Positions 56,001 through 64,000 of a stretch of DNA of 64,000 nt are shown one piece after another. Location: the NCBI RefSeq assembly GCF_000422785.1, contig NZ_AUGS01000005.1, positions 62,001-126,000 of the forward strand. Reading direction: 5' to 3'. The translations under genes were made by a program, and so were the position numbers. Numbering within the stretch: the first letter of the stretch is position 1; each line of letters begins with the position of its first letter. This DNA is from Pseudovibrio exalbescens DSM 16456. GTDB lineage: Bacteria; Pseudomonadota; Alphaproteobacteria; Rhizobiales; Stappiaceae. Below the pieces are notes generated by a model. The model was not told the origin of the DNA. It ran no database searches and was given only the letters and a program-made list of their open reading frames with translations.

Positions 56001-57197
56001 ATGAGCGTAGCGACATATTCTCCTGAGGAGCGGTTCCGTTTGGGGATGCTGTGGACAGATTCCCGCTATCGGTCCACCACCATTCAGACCATCGCCCTAT
56101 TCCTGGTGATGCTGCTTGGCGCCTACCTGATCAACAACATCATCACCAACCTTGCGGACTTGGGTAAGGATTTCAGTTTCGGCTTTCTGTTTGAGCCCGC
56201 CTACTACGATATCAACCAGCGGCTGATCGAGTATGACTCCCGCTCGCCACATTGGCTCGCGGCCGTCGTTGGCATTCTCAATACATTACTTGTCGCAGTT
56301 CTTGGATGTGCGTTGGCAACCGTTATCGGTGTGATCGCCGGTGTCCTGCGGCTATCCAAGAACTGGGTCATCTCCAAGCTGATGGCCGTCTATATCGAGG
56401 TGGTGCGCAATGTTCCACTTCTGTTGCAGATTCTTCTGCTCTACGCCGTCTTTATCGAATTGTTGCCGCGCCCTCGGGGTAGTGAGCCCATGCTGGATGG
56501 CTTTTTGGTGGCCACGAACCGCGGCTTTTACATCCCGTCATTGGTGCTTGCTGAAACCGGCTGGATCGTTGTGTCCACCTTTGTGGTGTCGCTGGTGGGT
56601 ATTTTTCTATTCCGCCGCTGGGCCCGCAAGCGTCAGGAAGAAACCGGCCAGATCATTAGAGTGTTCAGCATCAGTCTGGGAATCCTGATTGTTCCCACGG
56701 CCATTGTTTTCTTTGCGCTTGGGTCGCCCATTTCTCTGGAATACCCCGAGTTGAAGGGCTTCAATTATCAGGGCGGCATTCATCTGCGCAATTCACTGGT
56801 GGCGTTGTGGTTGGCACTATCGATCTATACCGGCGCATTCATCGGTGAGATCGTCCGCTCAGGCATTCAGGCGATCAACAAAGGGCAGACTGAAGCGGCC
56901 TATGCGCTGGGTTTGCGACCAAACCGCACGATGAAACTTGTGATCTTACCTCAAGCGCTGCGGGTCATCATTCCACCGTTGATCAGTCAGTACTTGAACC
57001 TGACCAAGAACTCTTCACTGGCTATTGCTGTTGGCTACATGGACGTGACGGGAACCTTGGGCGGGATCACACTGAACCAGACCGGCCGTGAAATGGAATG
57101 TGTGCTGCTTTTGATGGCGTTCTATCTCACCGTGTCGCTGCTGATTTCTGCGGTCATGAACAAGTACAACCAGTCGGTCAAGCTGAAGGAGCGCTAG
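56001..57197 (+). CDS. aapQ: General L-amino acid ABC transporter permease AapQ
   Basis: One of two inner-membrane subunits forming the amino acid channel. The 398-residue product is long for a HisMQ-type permease, as AapQ proteins are, with eight or so hydrophobic segments. The loop contacting the ATPase is EIVRSGIQAINKGQTEAAYALGL, followed by LPQALRVIIPPLISQYLNLTKNSSLA. The ATG at 56001 has AAGCGGA upstream; one at 55980 is in frame without a binding site. aapM begins 1 nt after the stop. Confidence 0.95.
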   Translation: MSVATYSPEERFRLGMLWTDSRYRSTTIQTIALFLVMLLGAYLINNIITNLADLGKDFSFGFLFEPAYYDINQRLIEYDSRSPHWLAAVVGILNTLLVAVLGCALATVIGVIAGVLRLSKNWVISKLMAVYIEVVRNVPLLLQILLLYAVFIELLPRPRGSEPMLDGFLVATNRGFYIPSLVLAETGWIVVSTFVVSLVGIFLFRRWARKRQEETGQIIRVFSISLGILIVPTAIVFFALGSPISLEYPELKGFNYQGGIHLRNSLVALWLALSIYTGAFIGEIVRSGIQAINKGQTEAAYALGLRPNRTMKLVILPQALRVIIPPLISQYLNLTKNSSLAIAVGYMDVTGTLGGITLNQTGREMECVLLLMAFYLTVSLLISAVMNKYNQSVKLKER

Positions 57198-57198
57198 G

Positions 57199-58326
57199 AT
57201 GACGGATAACAGCTCCATTGCTTTCGTGATGAAAGAAGCCAAGGAGGCCATGCCGGCCCCTATCACGACAACCGGACCCTTGGCCTGGACCCGGGAAAAC
57301 CTGTTCTCATCTCCTTTGAATACGGCTTTGACAATTCTGTCGCTGATTTTTCTGGCCTGGATGGTGCCGGGACTTGTTCAGTGGGCCTTTGTGGACGCGG
57401 TCTGGGTGGCCGGTTCCATTGATGAATGCCGCCAGCTTTCATCGGAAGGGGCTTGTTGGGCTGTGATTACGGCCCGATTTGACCAGTTCATGTTCGGGTT
57501 TTACCCGGAAGACCTGCGCTGGCGTCCCATTCTGGCGTTCGTTCTGCTTTGTGTGGCCTTGCTTCCGGTTCTGTGGGATGCAGTCCCGGCGCGCAAACAG
57601 CTGTTTGCTTTTTCCGCAGTCTACCCCCTGGTTGCCTTTGTGCTGCTTTGGGGTGATGGCTGGGTGTTCCAGAGTGTATCCTCAAGTGATTTTGGTGGCT
57701 TTCTGCTGACAATCATCATCGGGGTGACCGGAATTTCCTTTTCTTTGCCACTTGGTATTCTGCTGGCATTGGGCCGAAATTCGAACATGCCGTTCATCAA
57801 GATAATCTGTGTCACTTTCATTGAGTTCATTCGTGGTGTGCCGCTGATTACCCTGTTGTTCGTAGCCTCAACCCTGTTGAACTACTTCCTGCCACCCGGC
57901 ACCAGTTTCGATCTCATCCTGCGGGTGCTGATCATGGTGACCTTGTTTGCCTCGGCCTACATGGCGGAAGTGATCCGTGGTGGTCTAGCGGCGTTGAACA
58001 AGGGGCAGTATGAAGCGGCGGATGCATTGGGCCTGACTTATTGGCAATCCATGTATCTGATCGTGCTGCCACAGGCCTTGAAGATTTCCATTCCGGGAAT
58101 CGTGAATACCTTTATTGGCCTGTTCAAGGATACGACGCTTGTTTCCGTGATTGGTCTTCTGGATCCATTGGGCATTATCCAGCCCATACTGGCGGACTCC
58201 ACATGGAATGGGTTGGTTGTGGAGCTCTATGTGTTTGTCGGGCTTTTCTTCTTTGCGTTCTGTTTTGCAATGTCACGTTATTCGATGTATCTGGAACGCA
58301 AGCTAAGTACCGGTGATCGTCACTAA
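57199..58326 (+). CDS. aapM: General L-amino acid ABC transporter permease AapM
   Basis: The partner permease of AapQ. The 375-residue product has about eight hydrophobic segments and the ATPase-contact loop EVIRGGLAALNKGQYEAADALGL, then LPQALKISIPGIVNTFIGLFKDTTLV. FIEFIRGVPLITLLFVAS is typical of the family. AAGGAG lies inside the 3' end of aapQ, 7 nt before this ATG, so the two are translationally coupled. The 43-nt gap to aapP is within one transcript. Confidence 0.96.
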   Translation: MTDNSSIAFVMKEAKEAMPAPITTTGPLAWTRENLFSSPLNTALTILSLIFLAWMVPGLVQWAFVDAVWVAGSIDECRQLSSEGACWAVITARFDQFMFGFYPEDLRWRPILAFVLLCVALLPVLWDAVPARKQLFAFSAVYPLVAFVLLWGDGWVFQSVSSSDFGGFLLTIIIGVTGISFSLPLGILLALGRNSNMPFIKIICVTFIEFIRGVPLITLLFVASTLLNYFLPPGTSFDLILRVLIMVTLFASAYMAEVIRGGLAALNKGQYEAADALGLTYWQSMYLIVLPQALKISIPGIVNTFIGLFKDTTLVSVIGLLDPLGIIQPILADSTWNGLVVELYVFVGLFFFAFCFAMSRYSMYLERKLSTGDRH

Positions 58327-58369
58327 CGGTCCGGGACCAGAGGAAGAGCAAAGATTTGGAGAATGAAGA

Positions 58370-59167
58370 ATGAGTGAAGCAAATGCCGCCGATATCCTGG
58401 CAGATCGCTCAAAAATGCAGGTTTCCGATACCGAGGTCGCGATTGACATCATCGGCATGAACAAATGGTTCGGCGACTTTCATGTGCTGCGCGATATCAA
58501 TTTGCGCGTGATGAAGGGGGAGCGGATCGTTGTCTGCGGGCCGTCCGGTTCGGGCAAGTCCACCATGATCCGCTGCATCAACCGGCTGGAAGAGCACCAG
58601 AAGGGAAAGATCATTGTTGACGGGATCGAGCTGACGAATGATCTCAAGCGGATTGACGAGATTCGCCGCGAAGTTGGCATGTGCTTTCAGCACTTCAACC
58701 TGTTCCCGCATCTGACCATTTTGGAAAACTGTACGCTGGCGCCGATCTGGGTACGCAAGATGCCAAAGAAGCAGGCGGAAGAAGTGGCCATGCACTATCT
58801 GGAGCGAGTTAAAATTCCAGAGCAGGCCCACAAGTATCCGGGTCAGTTGTCTGGCGGTCAGCAGCAGCGTGTTGCGATTGCCCGTTCCTTGTGCATGAAT
58901 CCGAAGATCATGTTGTTCGATGAGCCAACATCTGCGCTCGACCCGGAAATGATCAAGGAAGTGCTGGATGTGATGGTTGGCCTTGCTGAAGAGGGCATGA
59001 CCATGTTGTGCGTGACCCATGAAATGGGCTTTGCCCGTAAGGTGGCCAACCGTGTGATCTTCATGGATCAGGGGCAAATTGTGGAACAGAATGAGCCTGA
59101 AGCCTTCTTTACCAATCCACAGCACGAACGGACACAGTTGTTCCTCTCCCAGATCCTGCATCATTGA
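58370..59167 (+). CDS. aapP: General L-amino acid ABC transporter ATP-binding protein
   Basis: The cytosolic ATPase that powers AapJQMP uptake. The 265-residue product has Walker [10 protein letters not shown] (residues 57-65), a Q-loop in [16 protein letters not shown], the ABC signature LSGGQQQR (about 160-167) and Walker [16 protein letters not shown] with the catalytic Glu. The H-loop follows in [15 protein letters not shown]. Its about 25-residue N-terminal lead before [16 protein letters not shown] is usual for AapP. A terminator follows the stop. Confidence 0.97.
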   Translation: MSEANAADILADRSKMQVSDTEVAIDIIGMNKWFGDFHVLRDINLRVMKGERIVVCGPSGSGKSTMIRCINRLEEHQKGKIIVDGIELTNDLKRIDEIRREVGMCFQHFNLFPHLTILENCTLAPIWVRKMPKKQAEEVAMHYLERVKIPEQAHKYPGQLSGGQQQRVAIARSLCMNPKIMLFDEPTSALDPEMIKEVLDVMVGLAEEGMTMLCVTHEMGFARKVANRVIFMDQGQIVEQNEPEAFFTNPQHERTQLFLSQILHH

Positions 59168-59191
59168 TCTGACAGATTAGTTAGGTTGCTG

Positions 59192-59225
59192 AGGCCCGGT
59201 AGTCTGACTGCCGGGCTTCTTTTTG
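59192..59225 (+). terminator. Rho-independent terminator of the aap operon
   Basis: GCCCGG (59194-59199) pairs with CCGGGC (59211-59216), with the stem continuing inward as TAG/CTG, and is followed by TTCTTTTTG. Confidence 0.88.
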
Positions 59226-59226
59226 T

Positions 59227-59865
59227 TCAAGAACGCGGTGGTGGGAGCAAGCAGTCAATGTAGTGGACTGCAATTTGATTGAGTTCTTCAGCACTCGCAC
59301 CCGCGCGGGCGCGTACGCCAATCCCATTCAGTAGGGTACCGAGCATTTGTGCGATCATGGGGCGTTGCTCTTCTGGAATTGAAGCGACGCCAGCGCTTTC
59401 CCGCGACAATGCATCGGAAAAGCTGGCGTCGAGTTCCGCAAAGGCTTTTTGAAGAACTGTTGCAATTCTCTCTGAATAAAAGGCTTCAGAAGGTGCTGTA
59501 CAGGCTATCAGGCAGCCCAAAGGCACTTCTATCTTATCCCCACGAGCAACGTTATTGTTTGTATAGATTGCGATGGCTCCTTCAAAGAGGTTGATGAGGC
59601 CAGATCTCGCATCAGGGGCGCTTTTCAAGGCCTGCTCGGCCATGGTTGTCATGTCTTTTACAAACAAATCCATGCAAGCGAGGTACATTTCCTCCTTGCT
59701 GCCAAAAGCTGCGTAAAGGCTCGGCCGATTGATGTTTGTTTCCTTGGCTATGTCATCCAGACTTGTTGCCGAAAACCCCTGTTTCCAGAACAAGTTCTTG
59801 ATGCTTTTCAAGGCCGTGTCCTTGTCAAACCTGCGGGGGCGGCCTCGGGGTTTTGGTTCTGTCAT
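59227..59865 (-). CDS. TetR/AcrR family transcriptional regulator
   Basis: A 212-residue repressor with the N-terminal TetR helix-turn-helix (residues about 10-60: GFSATSLDDIAKETNINRPSLYAAFGSKEEMYLACM). A helical ligand-binding domain follows. The N terminus is very basic (KPRGRPRRFDKD), as in this subgroup. The ligand is unknown. It diverges from the HD-domain gene, and the 92 nt between them hold inverted repeats likely to be operators, so it probably controls both itself and that gene. A clear ribosome-binding site is missing. Confidence 0.92.
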   Translation of the reverse strand: MTEPKPRGRPRRFDKDTALKSIKNLFWKQGFSATSLDDIAKETNINRPSLYAAFGSKEEMYLACMDLFVKDMTTMAEQALKSAPDARSGLINLFEGAIAIYTNNNVARGDKIEVPLGCLIACTAPSEAFYSERIATVLQKAFAELDASFSDALSRESAGVASIPEEQRPMIAQMLGTLLNGIGVRARAGASAEELNQIAVHYIDCLLPPPRS

Positions 59866-59868
59866 TTA

Positions 59869-59923
59869 TGTACCGTTTCGCAAATTAATTTGATTGTCTG
59901 TTTTATTTATGCGAAATAGTACA
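59869..59923. promoter_or_regulatory. Candidate TetR operators between the TetR and HD genes
   Basis: TGTACCGTTTCGCA (59869-59882) and TGCGAAATAGTACA (59910-59923) are inverted copies matching at 12 of 14 positions. CAAATTAATTTG (59881-59892) is a perfect 12-bp palindrome between them. Confidence 0.55.
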
Positions 59924-59957
59924 AAATTATGGGGCAAATGAGAAGGGTCAAGCTGTG

Positions 59958-60731
59958 ATGAATAAACAAATGGGAACAATGGCATGGGGGCGTCGGAAGG
60001 GCCGATACAGTCTTGGGCGTTTGGCACCAGGGGAGCGTGTCGCACTGCTGGCCAATATGGCGCGCCTTCAGCTTGTTGAAGCGGGGGACCTGTTTCGTGC
60101 AAAGCTCGGGTTTTTAAAGCCGGAAGAGGCGTTCCTGGAGGAGTTGTTGCCCAAGGAAAGTCCATTGATGCGCGATGCCCTCAGCTTTGCCAGAGAAACA
60201 CATTCAGAGGCTTTGCTTCACCATAGTTGGCGCACGTTCCTGTTTGGCGCGCTCTTGGGTCACCATAAAGGCTTGAGCTATGATGGTGAGCTTCTGTTTG
60301 CGGCCTGTATTTTGCATGATACCGGTCTTGCATTTGATCGCAGCACGCACCCTGAAGACTGTTGCTTCGCCATCAGTGGAGCTGAGCGGGCGTGCTCCCA
60401 CCTTATTGACAAAGGGCATGGAGTTGAAAAAGCGCAAAAGGTTGGAGATGCCATTTCCCTGCACCTCAATGCTTATGTCTCGAGCCGGTTACACGGTGCA
60501 GAAGCACATCTGGTCTCGCGGGGCGCCGTTTGTGACTTGTTTGGAACCGGCCTGCGGCGGCTTTCGCCGAGGTCCGTTGACAAGATCATGGAGCGTCATC
60601 CGCGACGCGGTGCAATGAGCGCGTTGGGCTTCGGGCAAATACAACATTTGCCGGGCACTCGTCCTGCTCTCATGACGGCCTTGTCAGGCGGGAAGGCACC
60701 CAAAACACGTTTGGATCGATTTGGTTTCTGA
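59958..60731 (+). CDS. HD-domain metal-dependent hydrolase, cyanamide-hydratase-like
   Basis: A 257-residue protein with an HD domain. The metal-site residues appear as HHSWRTFLFGALLG (about residue 89), AACILHDTGLAFD (about 115) and AISLHLNAYVSS (about 170). HGAEAHLVSRGAVCDLFG follows. This pattern recalls HD proteins related to cyanamide hydratase and other small amide or nitrile hydrolases, a resemblance from memory. A GTG at 59955 is an equally possible start. It diverges from the TetR gene, which suggests inducible expression by a small molecule. Confidence 0.75.
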   Translation: MNKQMGTMAWGRRKGRYSLGRLAPGERVALLANMARLQLVEAGDLFRAKLGFLKPEEAFLEELLPKESPLMRDALSFARETHSEALLHHSWRTFLFGALLGHHKGLSYDGELLFAACILHDTGLAFDRSTHPEDCCFAISGAERACSHLIDKGHGVEKAQKVGDAISLHLNAYVSSRLHGAEAHLVSRGAVCDLFGTGLRRLSPRSVDKIMERHPRRGAMSALGFGQIQHLPGTRPALMTALSGGKAPKTRLDRFGF

Positions 60732-60735
60732 GAAT

Positions 60736-60771
60736 AAAAGCCCCGCAATCACAGAGTGTTGCGGGGCTTTC
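60736..60771. terminator. Bidirectional terminator between the HD gene and sseA
   Basis: AAAGCCCCGCAA (60737-60748) pairs exactly with TTGCGGGGCTTT (60759-60770). The A and T runs serve both convergent genes. Confidence 0.92.
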
Positions 60772-60793
60772 TTGGGAAAATGATTCTGGTTGG

Positions 60794-61639
60794 TTAGTCT
60801 GCGCCGGTGGCGATGGGGGTGTCACTTCGGCTGCCCCATTCGGACCAGGAGCCATCATAGACCGCGTGATCATCATGCCCTGTCAACGTGAGGGCCAGAG
60901 CAACTCCAGCGGCTGTGACGCCTGAGCCGCAAGTGCAAACGGCGCGGGTTTGGGGGGTAACACCGGCTTCCGTGAAAATGGTTTTCAGTTCGTGAAGGGG
61001 CCGGTAACAACCGTCGATCAACAGATCGCAGAGTGGAACTGACTTTGCTCCGGGCATGTGGCCGGACCGCATCCCCTCACGAGGTTCGGGGTCTTCCGCC
61101 GTAAAACGACCGCGACCTCGCGCATCCAGAATAAGGCCGGGCGCGCCGTTGACAACTTCTTGAACCACATCAAGGTCGTAGACCTTCGATCGATCCAGCG
61201 CACCAGTAAGCGTGCCGCGGGCGGGCTTGGTGATTTTATCCGTAACCGGATGTCCTTCAGCTTGCCATTTGGGCAGTCCGCCATCCAGAACATGAACGTT
61301 TTCAAGACCGAATATGCGCAACATCCACCACGCGCGCGGGGCCGAGAAAATGCCACAAGCATCATACACGACGATGGTCTTGTCGTTTCCGACACCAAGC
61401 GCCGAGACCTTCTCGATGAAGTCGTTGTCGGTGGGCAGCATATGGGGCAAATCCGTGGTCGGATCTGCAATGTACTCGATGTCGAAGAACTGCGCGCCGG
61501 GAATGTGGACTTGCCGGAATTCTTCCCTCGGGTCTCGTTGAGTAGCTGCAAGGTGGAAGGAGGCATCCAGGATCACCAGATCCGAACGTTCCAGATTGTC
61601 TCGCAGCCATTGTGTGGTGACCAGTGGGGTAACAGGCAT
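60794..61639 (-). CDS. sseA: 3-mercaptopyruvate sulfurtransferase (two-domain rhodanese)
   Basis: Transfers sulfur from 3-mercaptopyruvate to thiol acceptors. The 281-residue protein has two rhodanese domains. The N-terminal one is inactive (VVYDACGIFSAPRAWWML at the loop region). The C-terminal one carries the catalytic loop CGSGVTA with Cys237. That loop is the mercaptopyruvate type rather than the thiosulfate type (CRxGxT). It starts 3 nt after the alaX stop, forming a two-gene operon seen in many Alphaproteobacteria. Confidence 0.93.
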   Translation of the reverse strand: MPVTPLVTTQWLRDNLERSDLVILDASFHLAATQRDPREEFRQVHIPGAQFFDIEYIADPTTDLPHMLPTDNDFIEKVSALGVGNDKTIVVYDACGIFSAPRAWWMLRIFGLENVHVLDGGLPKWQAEGHPVTDKITKPARGTLTGALDRSKVYDLDVVQEVVNGAPGLILDARGRGRFTAEDPEPREGMRSGHMPGAKSVPLCDLLIDGCYRPLHELKTIFTEAGVTPQTRAVCTCGSGVTAAGVALALTLTGHDDHAVYDGSWSEWGSRSDTPIATGAD

Positions 61640-61642
61640 TTT

Positions 61643-62359
61643 TCAGTCCTCCAGTTGAATGCGAACCCGGCGGTTTTGGCGGCCCTTTTTCTCAATCTTG
61701 GCTATGCGAACAGAGCCTATCTCCCGACTATGAGAAACATGTGTACCGCCACAGGGTTGCAGGTCGATGTCATCGCCAATTCTAATGAGTCGGACCTTTC
61801 CGCTACCAGTCGGTGGTTTTACGCTCATGGTCTTGACCAGATCTGGATTGGCAGCCAACTCCTCATCCGTAATCCATTCAAATGTGACTTTGTGGTCAGC
61901 GTCCACCAGTTCCTGAAGCTGGGTAGAAAGGGCTTCCTTGTCGAGTGTTGCTTCGGGGATATCAAAATCAAGTCGCCCGGTTCCATCGGAGATTTGCCCT
62001 CCAGTGACCGGGTAGGGCAGGATCACGGAGAGCAAGTGCAGCGCGGTATGAACGCGCATGAGCTTGTAGCGCCGCGCCCAGTCCACGTGCAGGGTAATTG
62101 TGTCTCCGACCATAGGTGCAGCACTACCATCAGCCAGTTGATGTTGAATGGTTTTTCGATCTTCGCCGTAAAAGGTATTGACTATGGTGAGCTTGGTGCC
62201 GTTACCCAATTCCATTTGCCCACAGTCGCCCGGTTGGCCACCGCCGCTTGGGTAGAAGACCGTTCGATCCAGAACCACGTTGTTCCCCTCCAGCACATCG
62301 ACAATCTTGGCTTCGCATGAGCGTAAGTAGGCGTCATCGTGGAACAGGGCTTCAGTCAT
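61643..62359 (-). CDS. alaX: Alanyl-tRNA editing protein AlaX
   Basis: A free-standing editing domain that deacylates Ser-tRNA-Ala. The 238-residue product shows the second-domain zinc motif HTALH (His104, His108) and CGGTH (Cys203, His207). It also has the N-terminal FYPSGGGQPGD pattern of AlaRS-like proteins. AAGGAG precedes the ATG at 62359; the frame is open to 62380. It is an AlaX-M type by its length. The neighbour sseA follows 3 nt later. Confidence 0.93.
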   Translation of the reverse strand: MTEALFHDDAYLRSCEAKIVDVLEGNNVVLDRTVFYPSGGGQPGDCGQMELGNGTKLTIVNTFYGEDRKTIQHQLADGSAAPMVGDTITLHVDWARRYKLMRVHTALHLLSVILPYPVTGGQISDGTGRLDFDIPEATLDKEALSTQLQELVDADHKVTFEWITDEELAANPDLVKTMSVKPPTGSGKVRLIRIGDDIDLQPCGGTHVSHSREIGSVRIAKIEKKGRQNRRVRIQLED

Positions 62360-62454
62360 GGTGGCTCCTTCAGGTTGCACATCTTGTGGCTGTCAGCGTA
62401 CGCCGTGTTACGCTCAGGTCAATGGAGTTGGTTTCAAGTGATGAGCTGGTCTGC

Positions 62455-63885
62455 TTAAAGTATTGGAGAAAACAGCTTGGCGGCCTGACACAGAATGCGA
62501 AATGCATACCGTCGGCTGCGCAGTTCCGCCAGGCCGGTCTGGCGGGCATTGTCGAAATCGGTTCGCAGCATACGTGAGGTGTCGTCAATCATCTGAGCGC
62601 CTGTGAACCACAGTGTGATCTCGAAGTTGATGTTGAAGGAGCGGTTGTCAAAGTTCACTGTGCCTATACCGGCCAAGTGATCGTCAACGAGGATAACCTT
62701 CTGGTGCAGGAAGCCTTCCTGATACCGGTAGATCTTGATGCCATGGTCGATAAGATCGTCTGCGTGGGCATAACTGGCCAACCAGACAAGGCGATGATCC
62801 GCCTTTTCCGGCAACAGGATACGCACATCTACGCCGCGCAGGGCCGCCGCATAGAGAGCAGTGAGCACTTCGATGCCGGGGACAAAATAAGGGCTGACGA
62901 TCCAAAGGCGGTCGCGGGCTCGTGAAATGGTTTCAGCAAAGGCGATGGAGCAGTCTTCAATCGGATCGGCCGGGCCAGTGGGCATAACCAGAACCGGTTG
63001 ATTGCCGGGAGTTTCCAGTGTCTCCGGAAGGGCCACATCCAGCAGGGAGCCTGTTGCCCATTGCCAGTCTTCTGCAAATGACAGAGCTGCGGCAATTGTC
63101 GCTGGTCCATCTACCCGCACATGGGTATCTCTCCAACGGCCGAGTGCTTTGGAGCGCCCCAGATATTCTCGTCCGATATTGTGGCCGCCAACCCAGCACT
63201 GTTTGGCATCTACCACTACCACCTTGCGATGATTGCGATAATTCAGGCGCATGGGCCCCAATAGGCGCAGCAAGCGATGGCGCTTGTTGAAGCCACTGAC
63301 TTTTACGCCGGCGTTGCGCAGACGGTTGATATAGCCGCGAGACAGCGAGCGCGAGCCCACATCGTCATAAAGAAAGTAGATGGTGACACCTTCCCGGGCC
63401 TTGTCGATCAGGGCATCCGCCAGAGCCTGACCAACTTCGTCATCGCGTACAATGAAGAATTGGACGAGGATAAAATGCTGTGCCGCGCGAATGCCTTCCA
63501 GAATGGACCTGAACGTGGCTTCCCCATCAATGAGCAGGCGGCAGTCGTTGCCCTTGAGAAACGGCAGGGGGGTAATTCTATTATGTACGGGCCACGTCTC
63601 GTTGGCCTCATGGTCAATCAGAACGCCATGGCGGCGATTGACGTCTTGCTCGAAGGAACTGAGGCCACGTTGGATTTCGCCATAATCATCAAAGCGCTTC
63701 CATGCAAAGATGAGATACAGGAATGCCGTGGGAAACGGGAGGAAAAACAGGGAGAGCAACCATGCAATGCTACCCTCCGACGTGCGCCCCCACATGATTT
63801 CGCGGGACGCGCAGACGATGGCGAGGCCGTAGATGAAGGCTGTGACAAGGGCAACAATCGTTACCGTGCTGAAGAAACCATCCAT
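62455..63885 (-). CDS. cls: Cardiolipin synthase (phospholipase D family)
   Basis: An inner-membrane enzyme making cardiolipin from phosphatidylglycerol. The 476-residue product has two N-terminal membrane segments (residues about 7-25 and 38-60). Both HKD motifs are present: HRKVVVVDAKQ (His219) and HQKVILVDD (His394), each followed by the GG/GT-N segment (WVGGHNIGREYLG, IGTVNFDNRSF). The ATG at 63885 has CAGGAG about 9 nt upstream. A TTG at 63894 would also be in frame. Confidence 0.95.
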   Translation of the reverse strand: MDGFFSTVTIVALVTAFIYGLAIVCASREIMWGRTSEGSIAWLLSLFFLPFPTAFLYLIFAWKRFDDYGEIQRGLSSFEQDVNRRHGVLIDHEANETWPVHNRITPLPFLKGNDCRLLIDGEATFRSILEGIRAAQHFILVQFFIVRDDEVGQALADALIDKAREGVTIYFLYDDVGSRSLSRGYINRLRNAGVKVSGFNKRHRLLRLLGPMRLNYRNHRKVVVVDAKQCWVGGHNIGREYLGRSKALGRWRDTHVRVDGPATIAAALSFAEDWQWATGSLLDVALPETLETPGNQPVLVMPTGPADPIEDCSIAFAETISRARDRLWIVSPYFVPGIEVLTALYAAALRGVDVRILLPEKADHRLVWLASYAHADDLIDHGIKIYRYQEGFLHQKVILVDDHLAGIGTVNFDNRSFNINFEITLWFTGAQMIDDTSRMLRTDFDNARQTGLAELRSRRYAFRILCQAAKLFSPIL

Positions 63886-63957
63886 GCGATACAACTCCTG
63901 CCCGCATGGATATCATATTCGACCGGGAAGGGAAGCTATGAAACCTTCGGTTTTCGT

Positions 63958-64000
63958 CTAAGCTTCCTCGGTGGTAAAGGGAACGGGAATATCGAGTGTG
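63958..64000 (-). CDS. 3' end of an unidentified gene (partial)
   Basis: Reading the minus strand into the window edge, an open frame ends with LDIPVPFTTEEA and a TAG stop at 63958-63960. The composition looks like real coding sequence, and it would lie 72 nt upstream of cls on the same strand. Too little is visible to name a family. Confidence 0.35.
   Translation of the reverse strand, partial: TLDIPVPFTTEEA

Noticed and set aside
61058-62320. 420-codon plus-strand open frame across sseA and alaX
   Set aside because: It spans two well-defined minus-strand genes and their intergenic gap, so it cannot be a real gene together with them.

Overview
The window reads as chromosomal DNA from an alphaproteobacterium, most likely Hyphomicrobiales or a near relative. 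The main evidence is gene order: L,D-transpeptidase / DUF6898 / glyA / nrdR / ribD / ribE / ribH / nusB / thiL / hppA, then bamE divergent from a cytochrome bc1 chaperone gene, DUF177 / plsX / fabH / ihfA / merR, alaC / hom / glpX / recJ, and aapJQMP. DUF2842, DUF6898 and the aap transporter also point to this class. The lineage is inferred from synteny and family content; no marker gene could be searched.

Layout. 1-16534 is a mostly plus-strand housekeeping block: cell wall, one-carbon metabolism, riboflavin synthesis, the NrdR regulator, thiamine monophosphate kinase, a proton-pumping pyrophosphatase, outer-membrane assembly, phospholipid and fatty acid initiation, and IHF alpha. A DUF3429 gene and tRNA-Pro(GGG) follow. 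17442-27093 is an exopolysaccharide locus. Four minus-strand genes (export lipoprotein, GT4 glycosyltransferase, initiating sugar-phosphate transferase, O-antigen-ligase-like protein) diverge from a Wzc-like chain-length protein with a degenerate kinase domain. An FemAB/GNAT-like transferase gene and a NodB-type deacetylase gene complete it.

27184-40993 is mixed metabolism: BktB-like thiolase, haem A synthase, O-acetylhomoserine sulfhydrylase, a CoA-binding protein, an enoyl-CoA hydratase and a thioesterase, the rplM-rpsI ribosomal operon, an alpha/beta hydrolase, an FkbM methyltransferase, class I PHA synthase, and several small membrane or secreted proteins. 41216-46759 holds alaC, hom, glpX and recJ. 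DUF423, an M3 peptidase and a CAP-domain lipoprotein follow.

50482-54335 is a compact four-gene set (ArnT-like GT39, PAP2 phosphatase, DPM-like GT2, LAB_N membrane protein) closed by a strong terminator. I read it as a polyprenyl-phosphate-sugar envelope glycolipid (probably lipid A or LPS core) modification pathway. 54881-59167 is the general L-amino-acid ABC transporter aapJQMP. The right end carries a TetR regulator divergent from an HD-domain hydrolase, a mercaptopyruvate sulfurtransferase / AlaX pair, cardiolipin synthase and the 3' tip of one further gene.

Most of the window is ordinary core chromosome. The parts that most deserve a second look are the glycolipid-modification operon, the polysaccharide locus with its apparently kinase-dead Wzc-like protein, an 11-bp inverted repeat in front of hppA, repeated arms between the TetR and HD genes, and a terminator-like hairpin with no recognised gene in front of it at 36783-36810. 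I saw no CRISPR array, insertion sequence, phage or rRNA operon.
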